Positions 35,001-49,700 of a DNA stretch of 64,000 bases are shown one piece after another. The stretch comes from Ricordea florida (lineage: Eukaryota; Cnidaria; Anthozoa; Corallimorpharia; Ricordeidae). Every line of letters starts with the position of its first letter. Position 1 is the stretch's first letter. Below the pieces are notes generated by a model. The model was not told the origin of the DNA, made no database searches, and saw only the letters and a list, made by a program, of their open reading frames with translations. Location of the stretch: the NCBI GenBank assembly GCA_949710005.1, contig OX453273.1, positions 38,613,038 through 38,677,037 of the forward strand. The letters run 5' to 3'. Position numbers and translations under genes: made by a program.

Positions 35001-38000
35001 TGCGCCGTTATAGAAATACTAAAAAAATAAACATAGACGCACTATTACTTTCTGACTTAATAAGTAAAATAATATTCAAATATTAGCTGGAAAAGCTCCA
35101 TAGCTAATTCTTTTCAGGTGATACAATAAGATCTCTGAATGTTGTTTCGCGTTTTTTGCTTTGTCCCATGCCCTGTCACGCTCGCTTTAGTACCTGTTAT
35201 ACAAGAATATGAAAATTCTTTCTACCTCTCAATCTGCTTTTTATGTACATCTAGTTTATCAAGTGTCTCTCTGCTGTAATTTTTTATTTTTTTTTTCAAG
35301 TTCACGTAGCTTTCTGTTTGTTTGTTCTTTTGTTTTCGCGTTGTAAACCTCTGTAAATAAAATATAAGAATTGAATTTAAAAAAACTAAATAAAATAATA
35401 TTGTGTTTTTCTCTCTCGTTTCGCTTACATCGTTTTCGTTAGTTGCAGTCAAAAGTCATAGAATTAGTAATAAAAACTTCGGAGAAATATACTTTTTCGT
35501 TTTCGTCTTCGTAACTGTCCGAGTTGCATAAGTATGTCGCACAACCGTACTTTGTGGTGGTAAAAATTTATTAACTCGTCTGACCACAACAATTTTTTGT
35601 CTTCAATTCCTCGCCAACCCTGCACCAGTTTATCAGAGAAACTAAGTAAGCCCTCTAGTGATAACAAACGTCGCACAGCTTTCGCGAAGAGGACATCGAC
35701 CTGAAATTCGTTATAGGCCTTTTCTGCCACAGACAATCAGTTGTCATTATCATAGCCAAACCAAGACGCAGAATTAGCTTCTCAACAGGATCAATTCTAT
35801 TTGGTGATCCTTTCTTTTATTCTGACAGCCTCAAGCTTCATCTTGTGATTAAATCAATTTGTAAGAACTTAAAATGTTGATCACTCACGCCACAAGTCCA
35901 ATGACACTGTCAGTAAAGTGTTTTTCCAGCAGATGGAAGATGGCGTTGGCTTGTTCTACAACTTTGAAGAACACGTTGTCTGGAGGAGATCTGGGTTCAG
36001 CCGGAGGTAACACTGGAGAAAACAAATACAAAATACACTCACAAAACGAAGTCGTGAAGGCTTGAAACAATCAAAATTGTGTTCACATAAGTCCAATTAG
36101 TCTCCAGAAGGCGAAGACGGGGGGGATGGTAAGCGTGTTTTGGGGAAGGGTATGGGGGAGAAGGGAGCTTTAGGGGGATCGAGCGATGAATAGTCTCCTA
36201 TAGGAATTAGGGCGAACTAAAAGTGATTTTAAGGGAGAGGATGACGGTTTTAAAATAGATGGGAACGGCCACACCCCCCCCCAACCCACCACCCTATTAT
36301 ATACGAGCGAACAACACCACAGAGCGCCTCCCCTAATTGGAAATTTCCATTTGAATAGGCTAGGTTTTCAAGCCGAGGTTTCAACGAGTCAAGGACCAAT
36401 GCAAACATAGCCTTAATCCAATGAATAAACCAGGCGTTACAAGACGCAACAGTGACCACACCTTGTAAACTCATGTTGAGCGCGTAGTCAATGTGTTCGA
36501 TACACAGATGAAAGAGAAGTTTTTGGTAGATTTCAAATCCACTTGCTGCAACATCCGAAGAGGAGGACAGCTGTGGGAAGAAAAGCAAAAACAAGCATGC
36601 AACAATGGAATGATCACTGGATTACATTAAAAAAATTGTGTTTACTATGAGCACAACGCGCTAATTAACTGGCGCAGTTCCCATTTTTATTAGCGATCTG
36701 TCACAATGCCAGTTCTAATCAACAAATGAAGCCTCCAAAGCGAAACTATCGTATGTGGTTTGTGGTTGCTTCGCCCAATGGTCAGTTCGTCCCAAACCAG
36801 TTCGCCCGAAACCAGTTCGCCCGAACTTCCTCAAAAGTCGATTCGTTACATCGAGAAGTCGGTAGTCGGTTCTCGTGGACTATTTTTGAGGTGTTTCAAT
36901 AAGTAAACCAGTTGTTAAGTTTGTTTCGATCAGTTTCTCGACGATTTATAACAAACTCAGGGCAAAGACGTTCGCTGGTTCAGAAGCCTTTAGTAAACTT
37001 GAACTTTGTTCTGAGCTCTTTTCTCAAACGCGGATTATGTGCCACAAATTGTCACTGAATTAATTCGGGAAAATAATACGCTGGTCTGTATACATAAATG
37101 GATAAACTTTAAACTTTGTTTGTTCTTGGCCCTGCTATTAAGTCCGGACGAAACCCTTTTCGTTCGGGCGAATCGACTCTTAAGGTTCGGGCGAAACGGC
37201 TTCAGTTCGGGCGAACTGAGCGTCGGGCGAGACGACCAGTTACCTCGTACGTGACGATTTGAAATTAAGAAATGAAAATAATCGAAATCAGCTAAATTCT
37301 TTCCCTGCGTTTGCAATTCAATAAGAAAACAGTGCGTTGTATTTATTTCTTTTCGTTTTAACAATTCATTTCTAAGAATTATGGAAACCAAAACTCCTGT
37401 GTTCTTGCCCTGCCTGGCCCGACAAACCAACCTAATTAACAAACAACCAGCCGGCGCTGAGAAATATCGTTGTTCATGCATACTCTATTTTCCAACTTTA
37501 GCGGAATGCCACAAAAAAAACCAATACAAAGAAAATAACAAAGTTAATTCAGGGTACAGGTTTCCTATTAAATAGTAGAACCCATGCAAAATTTTAGTTC
37601 ACCAGAACAATTTCTAACTTTTACGACTAAATCGTCACATAATAAACTGGAACAAATAGCGGGAAGATTTTTCTTTTCTCACGCACCAGTTCACATCTTC
37701 TTAAAGCCATTTTGTTTTCCTGTAGAAGACTAACGGCTACATCTTGAGAAAGCAGAGTTTCTCGGCTGGTTTCCATGGCGCTAGCCTGCATCCTGATAGG
37801 CATTCGCTTGGAGAGTTCCTGGCTGATAAGCCTAAAGAAAGGACGAGCTTACAGTCACCACAATGAGGGAAGTATGAAAAGTTAGTTCCAAAAAAATGGT
37901 GCTGCGTCGGTGTGAACTTGAAACAAACAAAAAACTGATGGGTTAATGTCAAACAATTGAAACTGTACGTTGCACCATCGTAAAATTTAACCCTTTAACC

Positions 38001-41000
38001 GCAATATCAATTTTTATTTCCTCCTAACTGTTCTCACAGGTTTCTCATGGCTCGATCGGGCAGAACAGGTCCATCCTACCCACTCGGCTAGCCAATCAGA
38101 GCACAGGATTTGGTTCGCCTGTTTTCGTGGAAAGGAAACCGAATGAAGCCAGCAAAGTGCTCTTTGACAGCTTACTGACGTTGGAGGCCGAATATTTGTG
38201 TATCTGAAGGGTCATCTCACTCTATCCCCGCCTCTGGGCACGCGTCAACATGGGTCGCACCATCGGCCATGGATTTCAGTAGGCCCCTGATAGGCAGGCA
38301 CGGGCCTCTTCGAGGACGCTGAGAGCTCGATTCACTTCTTGGTTCTGTCCTCAGATACCGGTACACAAGGGAATAACCATTGCATTTTCTTTGTTTAGGA
38401 GTCATTGGTTAGCTGTAATGTATCGTTTGGTCTTTTGTATCGGCTCTTGTGTGCCGGTACACGAGGACAGAACCCACTTCTTGGTTGGTGGACCGACAAA
38501 GGAGTTCGCAGCGTGTTTTTGTGTAGAAGAAACTGGGTAAATCAAACGAGTTGATTAAGTACGTTACACCACCGTAAGGTAAAAGGGAGGTGCTGACGTT
38601 TCGAGCGTTAGCCCTTCGTCGTCGCTCCAACGAAGGGCTAACGCTCGAAACGTCAGCACCTCCCTTTTACCTTACGGTGGTATAACTTACTTAATCAACT
38701 CGTTTGATTTACCCAGTTTCTTGTGTTTCAATTTCCCACCGACGCCACACCAGTTTCTTTAGAAACTATCCCCACAATACTTGTTTTTGTGTAGGATAAC
38801 TTTTTTTATAAAACAATGTTTCAAATTATGCCATCAGTCGCTTTGAAGGTGACGACAAAACCATGTTTGTACACAACTATTAGCCAATAAGAGCCCGTGT
38901 ATTGTACATGTATCTCTTCTATATTAACATAAAATAATACATAAATATATATGGAGTCATAACTTACCCAGCACCACTTGGTCTTTCTCGTTTCTCGTGA
39001 CCGATAGAGTGGTAGTACTTGTCTAAGATGGCACAAGATTTCTCGGATAAATAATCCAGCTCTGTTCTGTAACATGAATAAAAATCACGGAATGTGAATT
39101 ATATGGCAAATTTCACTTATTGAATACAAGTAACTGTTGAGTAATAACTAGTTTCACATTAACAGAGATCTATTATCACAAGTTTACTGAGCTACACTGG
39201 ATGCAAACAGAACTGGGGCAGGGCAGAGAAACACACGACACTTGAAACTAACAAGGGGAGTAGATACAAGTAAATTAAATATTTATTTACTAAATAAAAA
39301 AAAAATAGACAGCTTTTCGCGGTGGCAAATTTACCAGGTGGCTACGGTCGAACCTCGATTACTCGGACTCGTAGGACCTTGTGTTAAAAGCCCGGACAAT
39401 CCAGAGTCTGGATAATCGAGGTTCGACTACATTCTTGGTAGTCGCGGTCGCTCGCGAGAGCTTTTTATTACAGACTTTAAGAGGCCTTCCAAGGGGGGTA
39501 GTCTTGTCGCCTTGTCGCATCCTTCTGTGTACCTTTGTCGCCTAACCAGCGGAGGAAATTGTCGCTGTCGTTTTTCTGTACAAATTCATATTTCGTTGTC
39601 GTTACGTCTTCGCAAATTGTCGCCCCTTTCATCTCAACTTCTGTCGGCTGTCGGTACTTTGGTAACAAATTGTCGCCACATTTTGACGCAATGTCGCTTG
39701 TCGCTCAAACCCCTTGGAAGGCCTCCTTTCAAACTGGATTTCTCAAAGGTGGCCGTACAGCTGTAACTAGAGATGACGTCAAAGGATTCAACAGTGATCA
39801 TACGCTATATTCTTCCAAGTTTCAATGATGGTTCCGTCACTTTAACACTTGTATGTTGAGGAAAAGGTATAGTATATATACTAATTAAACACATAACACT
39901 CACCTAATATATGAAGACAAATATTCACTGAATAAATTCTTTCTGAGCCTTTCAAGGAAATTTGAGTCAGAACCAAGCTTGTACACCGATAATTTCTCAC
40001 TTAATTTCTTAGCCCTGGGATGAAATGATAAAGTCAACATGTGAACAGAAGCATATCACTTGTGAAAGTTTACATTGGAAAAAGCGGTCTTCAAAAAATT
40101 AGTTGGCACATCAGATTTAAGGGTCGGAAATCTGAAATTGCTGTGATCACAGGGACAGTGTTTCACAAGAATAACAAAACAAAAGTACCTCACAATTTGC
40201 TACAGGAAACCTTAATAGTTATTATATAATTATACTTCTTGGAAACAAGGGACCGTTCATTTTTTACGAGGGAGGAGGGTATGATTGGGGAACCCCTCGA
40301 CTCCCCTCGAAGTGGTAATATTTTTCGGATGACCTGCCCCCCAAATTCTAATACCACAGAGAACTGTTTTAACAGAGAACAAAAATCAAAAGAAAGAGAA
40401 GTCAATTTCGAATTAAAACATTATGACCTAAAAGTATTGCTAAATATTTCCCGTAATCCTCCTTTTCCCTAATTTTTTGAGATGGCCCCCCTCAGCAGCA
40501 GTTTTTTGCATGCCCCCCCCAAAATCATACTAGCCCCCCCTCCCTCGTAAAAAATGAACGGTCCCTAATGCATGCAAAGACTCTTTCAGCACCTTCAGTC
40601 CAGTGTTAAAAACACGTTAGTTAAAACAAGACAATTTGTCATATCAAATCAGGTTACAGAGCAGCACCATCTTGTTGTGTAATGATGCTTTTCTTCACTC
40701 AGGTGTACAAATGGACAACAAAACGTCACTGACAACCAGAGCGGAAGTCATCATCAGAGTCAAGCGACTGTTTATGAGTGAGTGATTGAACTTAAGATGG
40801 AAAACTCTATCCAGCAGAAGGAACACCAACTAACCTTAACCCTTTAAGTACCAATGGTAACCAGCATCCAATTTCTCACTACAATATTCACTGTTCACCA
40901 ACCATTCAGGTTATGCGAATAACGAAAATGATCACCAAAAAAGAGTTGTATTGATATTTAAACAAATTCTCCTCACTAGTACCACTAGTAATATTGATAT

Positions 41001-44000
41001 TGGGGTTTATAGGGTTAAGTCAGATCGAATTGACACCATACAGTGCTGCTTACCTTTCATACAATGTCTGAAGGTTCTTCAAAGACTGCTCCTTGTCTGA
41101 ACCATAGCTATGAAGCTTTGAATCAACATGTTTCTGCAATATAAAAAAGCCAAGAATTTGTTTATTTCCAAGAAAGACATAATGCAGTACATGAAGTTTT
41201 TAAAATATCGTATGAACATTACAAATGAATAAACTACCGTTTCCCAACACAAACTAATAACTGTACATCACAAAAAAACTGCTGTATGGATATTTTTCCA
41301 TCTGCAGAAGGTTTTTCTGTAGACAAAGAGATTATTTCATAATGATAGATTAGCACATCTTGTAGCCCTCATTTATTTGTCTTTTTTCTGTTTTTTTAAT
41401 TACATTGCTAACACTCAGTTATTATTTCTAACTTTTAAATCCCCTACTCCTCTTACTGTACAGTCATTTACTCCCATTACTTACTTACCACTGCTTACAT
41501 TACACACATTCTCATATATTGCTCACATGTACAGGGTATCAAGTGAGAAATGTCACTCCAAAAGTAGGAAAACAGGAATGACAGTAGGTGAAAAATAGGA
41601 AAAAAATAGGAATTCTAGCCCCAACATAGGAAAAAACAGGAAACAATCTTTGAGTTATATCCATTTAATACTCTCAGCAACAACTGTTCCAGTGCAGTAT
41701 TTAACAGACATGATGATATACAACTTCAGTGTATTCATACAAGTACATTGGCATTACTGTATAACGAAAAACAACTGTTATCACTCATGCAACCAAATAC
41801 AACTAATCCTACAACATTACAAATTTCAATTTTCATGGGATATTTCACAACTGAAACCAACGCCCGGCATGTAAAACTGAGCGAACAATGAGTGGCAAGA
41901 AATTGTTTTTTTTTTAACAACCAATGTAAAAATTCACTGTCAACAAATGTACGTCTCTCTTACAATAACATCAAAAGAGGCCTTTGAACAACCAAAAAAG
42001 CTTATGTTTTAGTTCTTTTAGCAGAATGGATGACCTTAGTTTGCTTCCCCTTTTTGTGGGCAACATTTGCCATTGATGACATGGCCTTTTCTATAAAGAC
42101 TTTGTGTTGCTTGTCTGTCAACATGCAGCTTTCTCTCTTTTTTTCAATTTTCTCCAAGCTTTGCATTGCTTGGTCTTGTTTGTTCTTAGAAGTGTCAAGC
42201 ATCATTGTGGCAACATTAACACTGTCCATTGACAGAAGAAAATCCTGAGTTGTTTTCAAAACTTTATAAGAGCCTTGTACGTCCGATACTCGAATCTTTT
42301 TGGTGTCCACACCTCATATAAAACGACTCAAACACTTTGGAGAAAGTACAACGTAGAGATCCAAATGTGCCCTTGGAAATACTGGGCAAGACATGCCCTA
42401 TGAAGAACATCTAAAGCTCCTTAAATGGTCAACACTTGAATAAAGAAGATTATTTTCATCTTTTATCGAGTGTTATATTGGACAATAAATAGACTAAATG
42501 GAAAAGATTCCTCTGCATTTTTTATGTTTGCACATGATTTTCAGCCCTTAAGAGCTAATCAGTTTTAAACTTAAGTTTGCATCCGCAACTTTAAACAAAT
42601 TTAAACATTCTTTCTTTATATGCAAAGTCAATTCAGGAGAATAATCTACCAAAGGAAATTGTTGAGGCAAATAATTTGAACACTTTTAAGAACAGACTGA
42701 GATGTCATCTTGTAAATTTTTTTCTAGTGAACACTAAGTTCTTTGTCATGTGATGTATTAGATGTTTATTGTTAGTGTTTTAAACAGGTGTAAATAATTT
42801 CTGTTTTAATTTATTTTATTATCAGGAGATAACCTGGAGAGGGGTAACCTCTTTCATCTCCTTTTCACTTTCCTATGGATTTGTGAATAAACCATTGTAT
42901 TGTATTGTATTGTATTGTATTGTATTGTATTGTTATTTTTGTATTGTATTGTACTGTATTGTATTGCATGGTATGGTAGGGTATGGTATGGTAGGGTAGG
43001 GTAGGGTAGGGTAGGGTAGGGTAGGGTAGGGTATGGCATGGTATGATATGGTATTGTACGGTTGTTGCCGATATGGCATGAAGGAGTTTTGATGTTGCAG
43101 ATGTTTTGATGTTCTGATGTTGCAGAATATATATAATGCAATGCTCTCTTGCAAAGAGGCATTTCCTGTGTTGTTTTTCTGTTGTTCTTTACTACGCTTC
43201 TTACTTGACTGGACCTTAAAACAATTCAGCAGTTCTCCACTGTTTTAATGCGTATAGGCATTATTTGTTTTGTTTTTTTCTATGTGCCGACATTAATATT
43301 ACATTTAGGTTTAGAGCCAATGTTAGATCATCTTATGACAGATGCAAACTTAATGTTTACAGTATTATAACAAAATTATCATGAATACAATCATAATTAT
43401 TACCACAATTTTATCATAATTAAATTTTGATAATTAATACTCTATTATTAATTAATAGTAATAACAGTTATAAAAGAGTAAAGAATCATTCCATGTAACT
43501 TTTAATCTAAATTATATTTTTTTAAAGTCACACATGTACATGTAAGTTAACTTTCACTAACTGGATTTTTCATACCTTTAACACCTCTTCATGAATGTTT
43601 TGAACCATTTTGCCCATCACAATCTCAGCATTATTGCCAAACACTTTATCAATTGTTTCATGAACCATTTCACAGAGGGGCATTACATCCTGAAACACAT
43701 CTGCTGAACGAAACTGGCCCTGCAATCAAAAAGGTAAACAAGGAAACAATGCATTCAGTCACAGAAACCACAAGTGCAACATCAAATAACATCCAATACA
43801 TGACAGATCACTGCAGTTATGTACCCAATTTAAGAAGATGCAAAAATAATACCTAAAAAAATTCAGGCTTGAATGGGATTCAAATAATGACTGTGCAATA
43901 CTGCTACCATGCACTATCAAGCCAACTGGGAGCATGTCCTTTTGTGAGTTTGTAATTAATATACCCTTGGAGGATGAAGATGCGTATGTAAATATTAAAC

Positions 44001-46592
44001 AAGATGTCATATGGGAAAGATCATTGCAGTCATGGGTTTGAATCCCATTCAAGCCTGAATTTTTTACAGGCATTATCTTTGCAACTGCTTAAGTTGTGTA
44101 CATAAAAATTACTGCAATGACCTTTCATTTATTAAATCTTTCTTCCACAGTTCACACATAAATTTTTCATATATTCACATTCAAATAAAATGTAACAGTC
44201 ATTGTTATTGAGTATCATATGACAACCCTCAAGAGGTTACCATAACTATGTGTAACTACTGTAGGAAAAGTTATGCGCTGGCATGTGAGCCTCTTATAGT
44301 ATCCATTAAAACAAACATTTGACAATATTGCCACAAACTTGTGATACAAACTCAACAGATACATCAGTTGAAAAATACATGTATTCTATATTGCCAATTC
44401 ATTTGTGACAAAGTACTCCATGTACCTCAAGAGACACACAGTTCCAGTGATGACCCAATGAATATTAAGTTCCTATTGGATGGGTTCAAGTTGATGAAAT
44501 GTGCTGGCAATATGGACTCTCCAACAACGTGTTGCCAACACTCATCAATACGCACCTGAGTGGCAAGAGGCCACATTCTTTATACCACAAACCTTTCTTT
44601 AATTTTGTTTAAATAGCCAAAAATTCCAGGTATTCTGGTTACTGCATACTGTAGTCTGTGTAACATTAATTTACCTCATCCTCAAAAAAATGTCCAGATC
44701 TGTACACTAAAAATATAATACTAATAACTCTTGCATCTGTAGTCTATCTAACTTCCATATTTTAAATTTGTGATATATAAATTGTATATAACAGCACCAC
44801 TCCTGTGGACCTGCTGTGATGCGTAAAGCAGCTATGTCAACACAAAATCTATACCTTCTGACTCTGTCTGATGAATGAATCAATGCACTGAGAGTAGGCC
44901 TGTGGAGTAAAAATTGCATACAATCAGGCAAGCACTGAAAATGGGAAAGGTCACATGTATATACCAACCACGAGTACCCAACTATGTGACACAAGTTAAA
45001 TTATTTGATGCACCATTCAATTATCTTAACCCTTTCACTCCCAAGGGGTCTCCATTTGACGAGTAAAATCGTCTGGCATTAGACAGAGTAAAATCTATAA
45101 AGTCACTCTTGGGTGTGAATGGGTTAAGGGAGATAGTTTTTAACCCTTTCACCCCCAAGGGGTCTCCATTTGACGAGTAAAATCGTCTGGCATTAGACAG
45201 AGTAAAATTTATAAAGTCACTCTTGGGTGTGAAAGGGTTAACATACCATTCAATTATGTACCATTCAATGTTGATGCCATCTTAATTAAAGCTACATGTA
45301 CATGTACACTGTTGGCAGAAAGCCAGGTTGGGACAGTACATGTTTTTGTACCAAAAATGAAACAACTCCCCCTTCCCTCCTCTCCAAGGCTGATGTAATG
45401 TTCAAAACCTTTATTAAAGTTACATTCTTGATTCTTCAAACAACATTGCACAAGGCATATTTGAATGCTATCAGGGTACATGTAGTTGTTGACTGAAACA
45501 TAATATTATTTTCAACGGTGTCCCAAGGATTTTCTACCTTGATTGTACATGTAGCTACCTACTAAGCTCACTCATTAGATTTTAAATTCTTATTTTATTC
45601 TTAAGCCTGGTTCACACACATGATGCAAATGCAACTAAAATGCAAATTCCAATAAAACAAAATATACAGCTACCCTAATGCAAATGCAAATGCAAATGCA
45701 AACACAAGCCTCAACGCCAGAAATGGAAAAGTTCTCATTTTCTTACACCTGCAGATGCAAGGCAAATACACAGGTTCCATTGGTTACATTCCACCACGGC
45801 ACATATTATAAAGGCAATATGACGTCGACATCCACAAGTGGCAATAAAAAACTGGCAGAGAGTGTCAGGAAATTTCCCCAACTCTATGACAAAAGCTGTC
45901 AAGAATTCAAGGACAAAACAAAAAAGGTGCTTGCTTGGCAATTAAGATGTGGCCAGTGAAGTGGGTCTCAAGGACGATATGTATTGAGGAACACTATAAA
46001 AATAGATAGCCAAATGATGCCAATCTGCCACCAAGCTCTGTTTTCCAAATTTTGGAGACCTCTCCTCAAAGCTCTACACACCAGAACAACAAACAAAAAG
46101 GTTAGTGCAACAAAGCTTCATCGTCGTCCATCTTGGAAAATTAAATAATGTCACTGCGCTTGCATATCTCACTTTCCCTGCATTTGCATTGCACATGTGA
46201 ACTTCCCTCATATTTTCATTAAGAAATAGAAAACATGTACCGTGTTTCTATCGAGTTTTAGTATAAATCTACCAGCGTTTTATCACAAATGCCATGCTCT
46301 GATTGGCTACGCTACCCACTATCTATTCTGTGATAGTTAGTGAGTAGCGTAATGGCGGCACTTCTTCACGTTTTCGAAGTGTCCGTGAAGAAGATTTAGA
46401 CAGTTTACTGCTCACGGCTGTTCCAGAAAAGACAAAGTTTTGAACGACTAGTAGATTTATACTAAAACAATTAGATTATTCGCTCTCGATTTCTCTACGT
46501 GATAGTTGACTCAGGCTGCACCCTCGTCAACTATCACGCGATAGAAATCTCGAGCTCATAATCTAATTGTTTAATAGAAACACGAGTGTATG

Positions 46593-46623
<31 letters not shown>

Positions 46624-46670
46624 GAGCTGCACGCGAGTGTTTCCACAGCTTTTTCGGGTTCTCCCAAACT

Positions 46671-46709
<39 letters not shown>

Positions 46710-49700
46710 CATGTTTTCTATTTCTTTTAGAAAACACCGCGACGAACAACAGGAAAACAACTTTTTAATTTTGATGACCAAAATGTAAATTCTCTTTGGT
46801 CGCATCATCATTATGTTAACAGCTCGTGCTAGTTCTGTTTTTCTATCGAGTTATAGAAACATAAATTCTAACCAATCAGCGTGCGTATTTTTTAGGACTG
46901 TTTTCTAATTTACGTTTGCGTATGCATTTGCATCACTTGTGTGGACCAGGCTCTACTCATTAGTTTTGCTATCTTCTTCATAAACTGAGAATCTTACATG
47001 ACCTCCTAGTCAAAGATTTATTTTTGTTTGTTTGTTCTTTTTTTGTTTTGTTTTGTTTTTTACCTTGAATGGAAGGAGAGTTTCAGCACAAGCTCTCATC
47101 CTACTGATGTTCCCTTGGTGATGGGCATCTTCAAACTCATCAATAAGAGCCAGCTCCACATGATCATGACATTCTAAAGAAACACATACATACAGACTGA
47201 ATGAACTACAAACTATGGCACTTAAAAGAATAACAGCAATACATAGACAGAAACAGAATGTACTGGTCATCAAAACAATGAACAGAGACTAAATGCATGC
47301 AGTATAAACCATAACACTTTACAGCAATAGACACACACTGAATGCATGTACTATAAACCATGGTATTTAAACACAGAGATAGAGAGCGTACAGTATGTAC
47401 CACAAGCCATACAATTCTACAGCAATACACAGAAAAGGAGACTGAATGTACTATAAACTGACATTCTACTGAATACAACAATCATATGCAGGCAGAAACT
47501 GAATGTACTGTCAGTACTGAAGAAATGGTAAACTTGCAGCATGCAACAATCTAGTTTAATATGGATGCAAGCAGGAGGTTGCTGAGCACAAAAGAAATGT
47601 AAGAGATGATGGAGGTGCAGCCAAGAGCATCTCTAGCTTCTTGATTGCTTAGCAAACCTCCCAAGTGTATCCATAACTCAATGGTTTCACACCTGCTGCA
47701 TTTCCCATTTTCTTTTATAACATAAGAATTCGCAACTTCACAATCTGACGTCACAATGCAACCCATGGGCAAATAGATTGTGCGTATTTGCCAATCATAG
47801 CACGTGCTTTCCCAAAGCTATCTTATAATAAATATTAAACCATGCCTTCTACACTGTACAGCAATACTCAGAAAGTGAATGAACATTAAAAGTATAAACC
47901 ATGGGACTCTACAGCAGTGTGCAGCGAACTAAATGTGCTATAAACCAATCACTGCTGACAAGGCACCTCTCAAAACATTAAAAGTTACAAACCAGATTAG
48001 GTAATTAGTTACTTCATTTTTACTTAACACTTTTTCATTTATAAGCTGGTATTACTCAATTTATCAACTTGTGCAAGATAACTGCAACTTTTGTTGTCCC
48101 AGCACCACTCAGTTTCTCTAGAAATTAATCCTTTTCTACATATATAACTACAACAAAACTAAATTGTTATAATTATTGGAGATCTGATAAAAAGGATACA
48201 AACCTTTAATTCTATCTTTAACATCACCAAATCTATTGAGAATAGAAATAAATTATAGTCACTAACTAAATGAGATTATTTCATGGGCTTGGCGCAGATA
48301 CATTATACATAAAGCAGGGTGGTTCCTAAACAATTCTAGTTTATACCGACAGACGAGAGAGAGTGAAAGACAAACTCAGCTCAGGCTTGAAGGACACAAA
48401 AGTTTACTTTCAAGATGTGAATTAGAGTTCTCACTCCTGATCTGCTTTTTAGTCAGTGAATTTTCAGTGGCCACTGCGCACCTTTGTCACTTTCAAGAGA
48501 TAAGAAATCTGATGAAGATGACTAAAAACAAATCGGGTAAACCAAAAAAGAAGCTAAGAATAATGAGTCAATCAACATAAAATGGCGGTCAACACAAAGC
48601 AATGCGTTACATTCAATTTGTTTACTTATTATATATGAATAGGCTTTGTAATAAAATTTTAAGCTAGTTAACTATGAGGAGCAATGAACATTGTGTGTTT
48701 TTTCCCTTGGTGGCTTCATCCTACAGAGTGTTAAGTGTATCATCAGTCAGTATGTCAGTTGTCAGTGTTTGTAGCAGTTAATGTTTGTAACCATTAGCAT
48801 GTTTTACGTGATCTTATTGTCAGTTGGCATCTGGCATTTTGTCAGTGGTCCACACATGTGGGGCAGGATCTACAGATGACTCACAAGAAATGTTGTCATT
48901 TCTGGTGTGCAGCAGGTAGCCATCTTGGAATGTAACCTTTGTGGTCAGCAGAGCCCTGGGGCAGTTGATTGGGATGACAACCAGGGATCTTCTCCTGTTG
49001 CCTTGGTTCATCGTATGCATTGTGTACTTTTAGTGTGTACTTTGCCTTCCAAGTTGTCAGTTGCTCTTGATCGTTCTGATCTGTTCTTCGAGTTCCCCTC
49101 CCTCCCCATTGCCCTTGGCTGTTGTCATAGTTAGTTCTTTTTCATAGTTATTTTTTTTCCACTGAGTGTGCCCAGTGTGTGGTGTAGGGTGTGGTGTAGG
49201 GTGTGGTGTAGGGTGTGGTGTAGGGTGTGGGGGGCTATTGGCAGGGTCGGCAGGCAGTGCTTGCCAGCTGGGCGGTCTTCTTAGGGTGGAGGGTTTGGGC
49301 AGTCATTCCCGCCCACGGCCTCCTGGGGCACCTAACCTCCACCTTGCGATGATTGTTGTTAAACATATAAATTAACAGTAAATGAGTTATTTTACTAACA
49401 TTGTAAATGACAAAACAATGCCATGAAAAAATTACACAGAATATTGGGCAAAAATTAAACTGTAATATTAAATCCATGCCTTTCTGAGGGAAGTTCTTGA
49501 GCAATTAGTGATAACTTCTGTATAATATTAGCTGCATCATGGATCTACAATTTCAAGAAATAACATTTTATTTAATTTGTAAACAGTTACTTCAAGGATA
49601 TCTTTCAATAATTTAAAGATAATTTAATAATGAAAATAATAATTAAAGATAACAAAATAATAGTAATTAAAACAATAATTAAAAATATTAACATAATAAC

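Noticed and set aside
37035-37481. 148-aa minus-strand open frame
   Set aside because: Half of it is MITE sequence (36780-37241) and it lies in an EXOC5 intron.
42002-42310. 102-aa minus-strand open frame
   Set aside because: Lysine-rich and possibly a gene fragment, but no family, splice context or start evidence was convincing.
42976-43035. Telomere-like TAGGG array
   Set aside because: The unit is five bases and grades from a LINE tail microsatellite; the cnidarian telomere is TTAGGG.
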